From NCBI GenBank assembly GCA_009784685.1, contig WRBF01000011.1:1-42764 (forward strand): a stretch of DNA of 42,764 nucleotides. Direction: 5' to 3'. The translations under genes and the position numbers were made by a program. This DNA comes from Defluviitaleaceae bacterium (GTDB lineage Bacteria > Bacillota > Clostridia > Lachnospirales > WRBF01). Every line of letters starts with the position of its first letter. The first letter of the stretch is position 1. The notes beneath the pieces are model-generated. The model did no database searches and was not told where the DNA came from. It saw only the letters and a program-made list of their open reading frames with translations. Positions 27,323 to 34,011 of the stretch are shown one piece after another.

Positions 27323-28639
27323 ATGAATAATACACAAAACAACGTGATAATAAAAGTCGAAAAAGGCAGCATAGCAGAGGAGCTTGGAATTTCTCCCGGT
27401 GATATTTTGCTCAATATTAACGGTATGCCTATTCAAGATATTTTTGACTACCGAATGGCAATTTTTGATGAATACATAGAACTTGAGATTGGTTTAAAGA
27501 GCGATTCCAAGATAGTTTATGAAATTGAAAAAGATGATTATGAGGACTTAGGCATAGTATTTGAAAGCGGCTTAATGGATGATGCAAAAAGCTGTGCTAA
27601 CAAATGCATTTTTTGCTTCATTGACAGGCTTCCAAAAGGTATGCGCAAAACGCTTTACTTTAAGGACGATGATTCACGTCTGTCATTTTTATCCGGAAAT
27701 TATGTAACACTGACTAATATGACTGATGATGATATGGATAGAATAATTAGGCATAGATTGTCGCCAATAAATATATCTGTGCATACTACAGACGCTAGCC
27801 TTCGGGAGTTTATGCTCAAAAACTCTAACGCAAAAAATATAATGCGCATGATAGACAAATTATATGATGCCGGAATTGCGATGAACTATCAAATAGTTCT
27901 TGTTAAAGGCGTTAATGACGGCGAAAATCTTGATAAAACGATAAACGACCTAGTTAAATATATTGACTTGGGACACAGCCTATCTGTAGTTCCGGTCGGC
28001 TTAACAAAATACAAAGATGGGCTTCATCCTATAGAGTCCTTTTCACCAGAAGAATGTGAAAAAATTATTAAGCAAATTGATAACTTCGGAGAAATTTTTA
28101 AGAAAACGCACGGAAGCCGCTTTGTTTATGCAGCGGATGAACTTTATATTCGTTCCGGCATTAAAATCCCGAATTATGAACATTACGAAGATTTTCCACA
28201 GCTCGAAAATGGGGTTGGAATGATTGCGCTTATGGAGAGCGAGCTTAATGATGCTGTTAAAAAAGCAAAGTACGCAGGTGGAAAGAAGGATATTTCTATA
28301 GTTACAGGTGAGGCTGCTTTTGATTTTATAAGTGGTTTGTGTGTAAAAATAAATTCGACTTTTTCGGATATAACAGTGATTCCTTACAAAATAGTAAATA
28401 ACTTTTTCGGCGAGACTGTTACTGTCTCCGGGCTATTGACCGGTAATGATATAATTAGTCAGTTAAAAGACAAACAACTTGGAAATAGGCTTTTAATACC
28501 TAAAAACGCATTAAGATTTGATGATGTTGTGTTTTTAGACGATGTAACGATTGATCAGGTTAGAAAAGAACTTTCAGTTGATGTCCGTGCTGTTGAGGTT
28601 AATGGGTTTGTGTTTTTAGAAGAAATTTTATCAAGTTAG
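27323..28639 (+). CDS. PDZ / radical-SAM-like / DUF512 protein
   Basis: A 438-residue protein: PDZ-like N-terminal segment (about 8-60; KGSIAEELGISPGDILLNING), an iron-sulfur motif CxxxCxxC at Cys91, Cys95 and Cys98, a TIM-barrel-like middle (NISVHTTD, YQIVLVKGVNDG) and the DUF512 C-terminal domain (about 225-438). The family occurs in Clostridia and Cyanobacteria without settled function. GAGG precedes ATG 27323; a GTG two codons earlier is less likely. Last gene of the plus-strand housekeeping run; the accessory island begins right after its stop. Confidence 0.85.
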   Translation: MNNTQNNVIIKVEKGSIAEELGISPGDILLNINGMPIQDIFDYRMAIFDEYIELEIGLKSDSKIVYEIEKDDYEDLGIVFESGLMDDAKSCANKCIFCFIDRLPKGMRKTLYFKDDDSRLSFLSGNYVTLTNMTDDDMDRIIRHRLSPINISVHTTDASLREFMLKNSNAKNIMRMIDKLYDAGIAMNYQIVLVKGVNDGENLDKTINDLVKYIDLGHSLSVVPVGLTKYKDGLHPIESFSPEECEKIIKQIDNFGEIFKKTHGSRFVYAADELYIRSGIKIPNYEHYEDFPQLENGVGMIALMESELNDAVKKAKYAGGKKDISIVTGEAAFDFISGLCVKINSTFSDITVIPYKIVNNFFGETVTVSGLLTGNDIISQLKDKQLGNRLLIPKNALRFDDVVFLDDVTIDQVRKELSVDVRAVEVNGFVFLEEILSS

Positions 28640-28648
28640 TGCAAGCAG

Positions 28649-28672
28649 GTTGTACATTGTATTGCAATGGTA
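28649..28672 (+). repeat. Half copy of the TACCCTTGCA hairpin
   Basis: Twenty-four bases matching the right half of the hairpin at 4852-4875 with one mismatch (ends TTGCAATGGTA versus TTGCAAGGGTA). The left half is missing. It sits exactly between the intact DUF512 gene and a 5'-truncated DUF4268 gene, i.e. at the island's left junction. Confidence 0.7.
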
Positions 28673-29268
28673 GTATTGACATTACTTGTATTAAGGTTGC
28701 GCCTTATAAAGATGGCGAGAAGCTATACCTTGATGCGGAGCAAATTATTCCCATTCAAGATGCACAAGATTATCAAATTCGTTTAACCGCCAAAAAGCAA
28801 GAAGAAGCCATATCATCAAAAAATGAAGCCGACCGCCACAAACTTAGACGTAGCTTTTGGGAGCGCACTTTACCTGCCATGCGTGAAAAAACAGGGATTT
28901 ACAACAACGTGTCACCAACCAAGGATAACTGGCTTTATGGCGCAAGCGGATATAGCGGCATTCCATATAATTCTGTTATCCGAAGTGACGGCGCACGGGT
29001 AGGATTATTTATAAGCACGAGCAACCGCGAAAAGAACAAAGAGATTTTCCGCAAGTTGGAAAGCCAAGCGAAGGATATAACTATCTTAGGTCGCAAACTC
29101 GACTGGAGAGAATTGCCGGAGAAAAAGACAAATTGCATAAGCCTACACTATCAAGGATATGGATTGAATGACATCGATAATTGGGATGAAGTAATTGAAT
29201 TTTTGGCAGACGGGCTGACGCAGTTAAAGCAGATTTTACAGCCTTTGCTTGATGAAGCTATGAGGTAA
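28673..29268 (+). pseudogene. 5'-truncated DUF4268 nuclease-like gene
   Basis: The frame encodes the C-terminal part of proteins with an endonuclease-like N domain plus DUF4268. Homology starts abruptly at IDITCIKVAPYKDGEKLYLD, normally near residue 170-190 of a protein of about 350-400, and continues through RRSFWERTLPAMREKTG, SPTKDNWL, GYSGIPYNSVI and the C terminus. The N-terminal nuclease domain is absent. The frame is open back to 28639 only because it runs through the half-hairpin repeat; no ribosome site exists. Such proteins can belong to defence or DNA-modification loci; this one is a remnant. Confidence 0.7.
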
Positions 29269-29291
29269 CTGCTTTATAGAATGGATTGGAG

Positions 29292-29539
29292 GTGGCTGCC
29301 ATCACAATTTATCTAAACCCAAACTGCAAAAAAATCCGTGGCAGTCATATTCTAGCGGTTAGTTGCGCTCGTTGTAAAACTTTTATCGCTAATTATCAGA
29401 AAGTAGGCGAGAGCAATTTTGTAAAAATGTACAATGAGCGAATTATTGACGGCGTGATTGATTTTTCCGAAAGGCATGCCCAAGTTGTGGGAGTTTATCG
29501 AAACAGCGGTGCAAGATGCTATTAGCAAGGGATATATAA
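29292..29539 (+). pseudogene. Frameshifted zinc-ribbon protein
   Basis: The open frame stops at 29525 after 78 codons and encodes CKKIRGSH, CARCKTFIANYQKVG and NERIIDGVIDFSE. From about 29470 the sense continues in another frame as KACPSCGSLSKQRCKMLLARDI to TAA 29537-29539, restoring a second CPxC and thus a zinc ribbon. A single missing A in the GAAAGG run (29469-29474) explains it. GGAGG (29288-29292) is well placed for a start at 29301, but the codon there is ATC, so the start may also be mutated. I do not know the family's function. Confidence 0.55.
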
Positions 29540-29559
29540 AACCGTGACGGAGGATATCT

Positions 29560-29982
29560 ATGTCAGCAAAAGAAAAGGCTGAAAAGTTGCACAAAAAAGT
29601 TAATACATTTATTTTGTCATGCGTGGACTCCGATGGATATCCGTTGACGAAAGCAGTTGTGCCAGCCAAGTATCGAGAGTCATTGAATGAGATATATTTT
29701 TGTACAAATACGTCCTCTAAATTTGCCGCTGAAATAAGCAAGAACCCAAAAGCCAGCGTTTATTTTTACAGCCGCAAAATAATCTGGTACAAAGGATGCT
29801 TGCTTAAAGGTGATATGGAGATTGTATCAGACATGAATATCAAGGAAAAATATTGGCAGAGTATGTTCAAAAACGCATATCCGCAAAAATCTTTTACCGA
29901 CCCCGACTTTTGTGTTCTTAGGTTTACTCCAATTTCAGGAAGATTCTATGCAGACTTTAAACTTGAAGATTTTGAAATTTAA
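29560..29982 (+). CDS. Pyridoxamine 5'-phosphate oxidase-like protein
   Basis: A 140-residue split-barrel flavoprotein, general-stress-protein-26-like, paralogous in layout to the protein at 4.9 kb: NTFILSCVDSDGYPLTKAVV, IYFCTNTSSKFAAEISKNPKASVYFY, KYWQSMFKNAYPQKSFTDPDFCVLRF. GGAGG before ATG 29560. It appears intact, one of the few whole genes in the island. Substrate unknown. Confidence 0.8.
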   Translation: MSAKEKAEKLHKKVNTFILSCVDSDGYPLTKAVVPAKYRESLNEIYFCTNTSSKFAAEISKNPKASVYFYSRKIIWYKGCLLKGDMEIVSDMNIKEKYWQSMFKNAYPQKSFTDPDFCVLRFTPISGRFYADFKLEDFEI

Positions 29983-30030
29983 CTTGTCGGATGAACATCA
30001 GTTACAAATAGCAAATTGGAGGATTCGCCT

Positions 30031-30426
30031 ATGCTTTATGAATACACATTATCTGCTCTGCGAGAGGATTTTTTCAGCATCACTTCCCAAGTGCGCGAAG
30101 CAATAACCAAAAGTGGTGTAAAAAGCGGCACTGCCGTTGTCTTTTGCCCACATACGACCGCCGGAATCACGATTAATGAAAATGCAGACCCTACGGTTGT
30201 TCGCGATTTGTTGTTGGGATTAAACAAAGCCTTCCCTAACCGCGCAGAGTTTCAGCACGGCGAGGGCAATAGTGCGGCACATTTGAAAGCCTCTGCGATG
30301 GGTTCGAGTGCGACCATTATAATCGAAAATGGGAAGCCCCTGCTTGGAACATGGCAAGGATTATACTTTTGCGAATTCGATTCACCGAGAGAACGCAAAT
30401 TTTTTGTGAAGGTACAAGGCGAATGA
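30031..30426 (+). CDS. yjbQ: YjbQ-family protein (secondary thiamine-phosphate synthase type)
   Basis: A 131-residue protein of the UPF0047/YjbQ family. Diagnostic motifs: CPHTTAGITINENADP (about 37-52), HGEGNSAAHLKAS (about 77-89; metal-binding His and Glu) and LGTWQGLYFCEFDSPRER near the C terminus. Members have weak thiamine-phosphate synthase activity in E. coli, but their true role is unclear. GGAGG eight bases before ATG 30031; the open frame five codons earlier lacks support. The next gene overlaps by ATGA. Confidence 0.9.
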   Translation: MLYEYTLSALREDFFSITSQVREAITKSGVKSGTAVVFCPHTTAGITINENADPTVVRDLLLGLNKAFPNRAEFQHGEGNSAAHLKASAMGSSATIIIENGKPLLGTWQGLYFCEFDSPRERKFFVKVQGE

Positions 30427-30728
30427 AGGTAGAATTTACTGAAAGTGAAATAGAAATCATGCAAACAGCCCTTGACCAGTGGGGCTTAAATGCACAAGTT
30501 GGTCAGACTGTGGAAGAATGTGCGGAGTTAATCGTTGCACTTCAAAAATACATCAATCGAACGCCACAACCCGGAATGATTGAAAATATACTGGATGAAA
30601 TCGCAGATGTTGAAATGATGCTGGCTCAGATGCGGTTGGTTCTTGATATTGGCGATGACGCGCTACGTAAGCGGATTGAGTACAAATTCCAACGGCTGAA
30701 TCAATATTTATCAAGGGATGAGGTTTAA
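30423..30728 (+). CDS. MazG-like nucleotide pyrophosphohydrolase
   Basis: A 101-residue all-alpha NTP pyrophosphatase-like protein. The metal-binding pattern is visible as VEECAELIVAL (about 29-39) and LDEIADVEMML (about 58-68), with the usual E-x2-E then E-x2-D spacing. It lacks the second domain of full MazG, so it resembles house-cleaning enzymes of the MazG-like group. Start ATG 30423 overlaps the yjbQ stop; translation is coupled. Confidence 0.8.
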   Translation: MKVEFTESEIEIMQTALDQWGLNAQVGQTVEECAELIVALQKYINRTPQPGMIENILDEIADVEMMLAQMRLVLDIGDDALRKRIEYKFQRLNQYLSRDEV

Positions 30729-30770
30729 TCTCATCGTAACTACAAACCAAAATTGGAAGGGATGATTTTT

Positions 30771-31088
30771 ATGCAAATCACCGTGAGAAAAGCAACCGAA
30801 TCAGACATCGACAAATTGAGAAATAATCCAACTTGGGGATGCGGTGTGTCCGAATTTGACTGGCATTACGACAGTGAGGAAATTTTCAGTAGTTTTACTT
30901 CGTAAAACCGCGCTTTGCGCGCCCGACTTCTTTCGGGTACACGCTGGCTAACCGAGGGTGAAGTGACCGTAACTTATGATGGCGGCAGTGTATCATTTGG
31001 CGCAGGGGACTATTGCGAATTTCCGCAGGGTTTATCCTGTGTCTGGAAAGTCACCAAGCCTGTAAAAAAACATTACGAATTCAGATAG
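30771..31088 (+). pseudogene. Cupin gene interrupted by a triple-hairpin element
   Basis: The first part (ITVRKATESDIDKL, SEFDWHYDSEE) and the last part (LTEGEVTVTYDGGSVSFGAGDYCEFPQGLSCVWKV) together make an EutQ-like/cupin_3 protein of about 85 residues. They are separated by about 57 bp containing element copy A. Both halves are in the same frame, but the insert brings a TAA at 30903-30905 (codon 45). Removing the insert restores a typical cupin strand (EE-x-x-LTEGE). The gene has a normal ATG and AAGGGATG upstream. Confidence 0.8.
30892..30937 (+). repeat. Triple-hairpin element, copy A
   Basis: Contiguous hairpins: GTTTTAC-TTC-GTAAAAC (30892-30908), CGCGC-TTT-GCGCG (30909-30921), CCCGA-CTTCTT-TCGGG (30922-30937), preceded by TTCAGTA. 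Inserted in frame in the cupin gene. Confidence 0.88.
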
Positions 31089-31098
31089 GAGAAATTGT

Positions 31099-31500
31099 AT
31101 GCTTATTCCAACAATTCATTTTAACGGAAATTGCAACGAGGCAATCGCATTTTACAAAGAGGCATTAGGCGCGGAGGTTAAGGAAATAAACTACGCCAAA
31201 GATGCGCCGCCGAACAGTGGCATGGGCGAATTACCGCCAAATTTTGTGATGCACTCAGAAGTGTTCATTTGTGGTACAAATTTTTCATTGACGGACGGCG
31301 CAGAAACTCCGATACCATTCGGAAATTTCTCGTTCATTATTGTTTATGATACAGCGGAAGAGGTAACAGCGATTTTTGAAAAGCTAGCAGTAAGCGGTGA
31401 AGTGGAAGAACCGTTAGCCACCACGTTTTGGTCACCACTCTACGGCTCTGTCGTTGACCGTTTCGGCGTGAATTGGCAAGTGATGGTGAAACATTCATGA
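31099..31500 (+). CDS. PhnB-like VOC-fold protein
   Basis: A 133-residue PhnB-like VOC protein: IPTIHFNGNCNEAIAFYKEALGAEV at the start, SEVFICGTNFSLTDG in the middle and YGSVVDRFGVNWQVMV at the end. AGGAGA before ATG 31099. It appears intact and overlaps the next gene (ATGA). It is similar in layout to the VOC gene at 1.7 kb. Confidence 0.85.
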   Translation: MLIPTIHFNGNCNEAIAFYKEALGAEVKEINYAKDAPPNSGMGELPPNFVMHSEVFICGTNFSLTDGAETPIPFGNFSFIIVYDTAEEVTAIFEKLAVSGEVEEPLATTFWSPLYGSVVDRFGVNWQVMVKHS

Positions 31501-32309
31501 ATGAAATAATCCGCAAACGCAAATCCGTGAGAAAATACGACCTCACACCACTGGATGCCACAATCCTTGAGGCTGTTCGCGCAGAAATTAATAATCTGAA
31601 GCCGCTGTACCCAAACATAAAATTTTCTATTGAAATCGTCAGCAAGGCAAAGGGTATGTTCGGTATAAAAGCTCCGCATTATTTAATTTTCACAAGTGAT
31701 GAACAAGACGGATACCTTGAAAACATCGGCTTTGTCGGTCAGCAGTTGGATTTGTATTTCTCTGCCAACGGAATGGGTGCGTGCTGGCTTGGCGCATCGA
31801 AATCAGATGAGAAATTGGAATCTGATTTACCGCATGTTATCGCATTGGCTTTCGGCAAGCCTTCCGAGCCGCTTTATCGTGAAATTTCTGCTTTCAAGCG
31901 CAAGCCCTTGTCAGCAATCAGCGAAGGTAGTGACCCACGTTTGGAAGCGGCACGACTTGCCCCCAGTGCGATGAATATGCAAAACTGGTTTTTTATCGCA
32001 ACCAACGGGAAAATCCATTGCTATTTACGAAAAACTAATCCTCTTCTTGGATTGATATACGGCAAGATGAACCGCATAGATTTGGGCATAGCCGTTTGCC
32101 ATATTGAACAGGGGGCACCCGAAAGAAGTCGGGACGCCGAAGGCGGGTTTTGCGAAGCAAAACTGCTGAAAAGCGAGAATTTTTCTTTTGCCAAAATGGA
32201 CGATGTACCCATACGAAAAGAGCTTATTTATGTAGGGACGGTTGTGTTCAGCAGTTTCGCCTCTGGCGAAACCGACCTTCGGTCGCCCCGCTTCTTCGAG
32301 GTGCATTAA
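31497..32309 (+). CDS. Nitroreductase-family protein with in-frame repeat insertions
   Basis: A 270-residue TM1586-type nitroreductase (two fused half-domains): N-terminal NEIIRKRKSVRKYD, middle GFVGQQLDLYFSANGMGACWLG (FMN-domain landmark) and LAPSAMNMQNWFF. After GIAVCHIEQG the frame passes through element copy B, adding about 18 residues (APERSRDAEGGFCEAKLL) that do not fit the family, then returns to ENFSFAKMDDVP. The last residues (SSFASGETDLRSPRFFEVH) are encoded by copy C. The frame stays open, so a modified protein may be made. Start ATG 31497 overlaps the VOC stop. Confidence 0.72.
   Translation: MNEIIRKRKSVRKYDLTPLDATILEAVRAEINNLKPLYPNIKFSIEIVSKAKGMFGIKAPHYLIFTSDEQDGYLENIGFVGQQLDLYFSANGMGACWLGASKSDEKLESDLPHVIALAFGKPSEPLYREISAFKRKPLSAISEGSDPRLEAARLAPSAMNMQNWFFIATNGKIHCYLRKTNPLLGLIYGKMNRIDLGIAVCHIEQGAPERSRDAEGGFCEAKLLKSENFSFAKMDDVPIRKELIYVGTVVFSSFASGETDLRSPRFFEVH
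32118..32163 (-). repeat. Triple-hairpin element, copy B
   Basis: On the plus strand CCCGA-AAGAAG-TCGGG (32118-32133), CGCC-GAA-GGCG (32135-32145), GTTTTGC-GAA-GCAAAAC (32147-32163), then TGCTGAA. It is the reverse orientation of copies A, C and D. It lies in frame in the nitroreductase gene without a stop codon. Confidence 0.88.
32254..32301 (+). repeat. Triple-hairpin element, copy C
   Basis: GTTTCGCC-TCT-GGCGAAAC (32254-32272), CGACC-TTC-GGTCG (32273-32285), CCCCG-CTTCTT-CGAGG (32286-32301; one mismatch), preceded by TTCAGCA. It forms the 3' end of the nitroreductase gene just before the DUF503 start. Confidence 0.85.
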
Positions 32310-32644
32310 TGTTCGCATTAACGGCAGAATTGGCTTTTTACATTCCGCAATCAACATCGCTAAAAGATAAGCGGCAAATTCGCAGAAGTCTAATCGAAAA
32401 AACGCGCAACAAATTTAATGTATCAATTGCGGAAATTGCCACACAGGATATTTTACAAACGCTGACCATTGGAGTCGCTGTCGTGTCCGGCTCATGATTT
32501 TCGCTTCGCGAAAACGGCACTTTGTGCCGCCGATTTCTTTCGGTCTCTGATGCCGCCCACAGGCGAAATTCCATAGATGAGATTATCCGATTCATGGAAG
32601 AACACGCTGATGCGGAGCTGACATATGTGCAAATAGGAGAGTGA
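32309..32644 (+). pseudogene. DUF503 gene interrupted by a triple-hairpin element
   Basis: The N-terminal part (FALTAELAFYIPQSTSLKDKR, ..NKFNVSIAEI, IGVAVVSG) and the C-terminal part (SDAAHRRNSIDEIIRFMEEH, then ELTYVQIGE) form a typical DUF503 protein of about 93 residues. Between them lies element copy D; the insert gives a TGA at 32495-32497. Taking out exactly 54 bp rejoins GTGTCCGGCTC to TGATGCC in frame. The start ATG overlaps the nitroreductase stop (TAATG). DUF503 proteins are small and conserved in Firmicutes; function not established. Confidence 0.82.
32498..32543 (+). repeat. Triple-hairpin element, copy D
   Basis: TTTTCGC-TTC-GCGAAAA (32498-32514), CGGCAC-TTT-GTGCCG (32515-32529), CCGA-TTTCTT-TCGG (32530-32543). 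The inserted segment is about 32494-32547, with CTC at both junctions as a possible short duplication. Confidence 0.88.
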
Positions 32645-32647
32645 AGC

Positions 32648-32998
32648 ATGAGCAGAATCAATATTTTCAAGATGTCATTTTCTGATATTTATCCGCTGTA
32701 TGTCCAAAAAGCAGAACGCAAAAGCCGCACCAAAGCAGATGTTGACACTGTTATTTGCTAGCTAACTGGTTATGACAATGCAGGATTTCAGCGACAAATC
32801 GAAAGCAAAGTTGACTTGGAAACCTTTTTTGCCCATGCTCCACAAATCAACCCAAATGCGGAAAAGATAAAAGGGGTGATATGCGGCGTTCGAGTAGAAG
32901 ATATCGCAGACCCGCTTATGCAAAAAATCCGCTGGCTGGATAAACTTGTGGATGAGGTAGCGAAAGGCAAGGCGATGGAAAAAGTGTTGAGAAGCTAA
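32648..32998 (+). pseudogene. DUF2200 gene with an internal amber codon
   Basis: Reads as a complete DUF2200 protein ([65 protein letters not shown]; 116 codons) except for TAG at 32759-32761, codon 38. Family members usually have Trp just before LTGY, so TGG to TAG is the likely change. GGAGAG precedes ATG 32648. Without suppression only a 37-residue stub is made. DUF2200 function is not known. Confidence 0.8.
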
Positions 32999-33002
32999 TT
33001 TT

Positions 33003-33449
33003 ATGATTTCATACACATTGATTCGTTCTCGCCGCAAAACTGCTGCCATTTATGTCCGTAACGGTGATGTTGAGGTCCGCACTCCGCTTCGAACGCCCAA
33101 GGGGGATATTGACCGCTTCATAACAGAAAAAGAGGCATGGATTTTGAAAAGCCTCGTAAAACAGCGTATCCAAGCCGAAAATAAGGAATCTTTCAAGATT
33201 AATTATGGCAGTATTGTGACATTTCGAGGCAATCAGCATACTATTACTCAGCGTAGCGGAACAAGGCTGATTATGGCAGATGACAGCGTTATTGATTATG
33301 TTGTTATCCATGAGTTGGCGCACTTGGTGGAGATGAATCACTCATCGCGGTTTTGGGAAATCGTGAGATGTGTTTTACCAGATTATAAGACGGAACAAAA
33401 GAAATTGAAAGTTCTGCAACAGCGACTTGTGTATGAGAATTGGGAGTAA
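33003..33449 (+). pseudogene. YgjP/DUF45-type metallopeptidase with internal deletion
   Basis: A 148-codon frame with the N-terminal part of YgjP-like proteins (SYTLIRSRRKTAAIYV, DIDRFITEKEAWI) joined directly after SGTRLIMADD to the C-terminal SVIDYVVIHELAHLVEMNHSSRFW zinc site (HELAH, then H). Full proteins are about 220-240 residues; the missing block of about 80 includes the conserved SRWGSC region. The junction is near 33280-33290. The frame is kept, but the fold is probably not functional. It starts five bases after the DUF2200 stop. Confidence 0.72.
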
Positions 33450-33766
33450 CTTGGGGCAAAAAAGCGACTCGCTTGAGTCATTGATATATATGTATCAATA
33501 TTTTACCTTCCGCTTATGTCCATATGACTGACAACGAGCAGAGAGTATTTTCATTTTTCCGATAATCCAAGAAATTTGTCAACGTCCTTAATTGCACGTT
33601 GCTTCGGGATAATATCACTCGTCAAGAGGTTGTTGCATTGCTTTATAGGTTTGATAGTTTGATGAAGTAAGTAGTTTTAAGCTAAGTTACTGATCATATT
33701 TTGACTACTTTTTGACCACAGAAAAACTAATAAAAAACGATAAAAAACGAAATTTGCGAAAATGCA
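33450..33766. other. Non-coding debris between island genes and tRNA-Val
   Basis: No intact gene. It holds the SLH-like fragment at 33608-33670, then an A/T-rich stretch with TTTTGACTACTTTTTGACC and two tandem TAAAAAACGA units (33731-33750). Such sequence next to a tRNA 3' end may be left from an integrated element, but I see no integrase or clear attachment repeat. Confidence 0.5.
33608..33670 (+). pseudogene. C-terminal fragment of an S-layer-homology (SLH) domain
   Basis: Twenty codons reading DNITRQEVVALLYRFDSLMK then TAA. ITRxExxxxLYRF is the end of an SLH repeat, the cell-wall-anchoring module of Gram-positive surface proteins. The preceding sequence has stops in this frame, so only the tail of a lost gene remains. 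Confidence 0.6.
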
Positions 33767-33800
33767 AAAGCCTTGATAATCATTGAATTATCAAGGCTTT
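33767..33800. terminator. Bidirectional terminator
   Basis: AAAGCCTTGATAAT / ATTATCAAGGCTTT, a perfect 14-bp stem with a 6-base loop, flanked by A- and T-rich runs. It lies just beyond the 3' end of the minus-strand tRNA-Val and after the plus-strand island genes. Confidence 0.85.
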
Positions 33801-33817
33801 GTTTTGGTAATGCCAAA

Positions 33818-33890
33818 TGAAGGCAACAGGACTTGAACCTGTGACCACCTGCACGTCAAGCAGGTACTCTACCAACTGAGCTATGCCTCC
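33818..33890 (-). tRNA. tRNA-Val (anticodon GAC)
   Basis: A 73-base cloverleaf: acceptor GGAGGCA / TGCCTTC (one G-U), D arm GCTC-AGTTGGTA-GAGT, anticodon arm CCTGC-TTGACGT-GCAGG with anticodon GAC, T arm ACAGG-TTCAAGT-CCTGT, discriminator A. CCA is not encoded. The last gene-free base before the accessory island adjoins its 3' end. Confidence 0.92.
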
Positions 33891-33946
33891 ATATGCCGAT
33901 ATTCTAACATGAAGAAATTAGCATGTCAATATGTTCACAACCCTTA

Positions 33947-33975
33947 TTGCCCCCATTTTAGTGATGTGATATACT
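33947..33975 (+). promoter_or_regulatory. Promoter of the NAD(P)HX repair gene
   Basis: TTGCCC (33947-33952), 17-base spacer, TATACT (33970-33975), about 37 bases before the start codon. Confidence 0.6.
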
Positions 33976-34011
33976 AATTTTTATACACTTAAAATATCGG
34001 AGGCTATGAAA

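Noticed and set aside
28639-28672. GTG start for the DUF4268 frame at 28639
   Set aside because: It overlaps the DUF512 stop, has no Shine-Dalgarno, and the first codons are hairpin-repeat sequence.
32495-32514. In-frame TGA in DUF503 directly followed by a hairpin, in a genome with SelB: possible selenocysteine site
   Set aside because: The TGA lies at the element insertion, family members have no Cys/Sec there, and copy A in the cupin gene brings TAA instead. Simple disruption explains it better.
33708-33751. TTTTGACTACTTTTTGACC and TAAAAAACGA tandem units as an attachment core
   Set aside because: I found no matching copy at the island's other edge or in the tRNA sequence, and no integrase, so it is only noted as debris.
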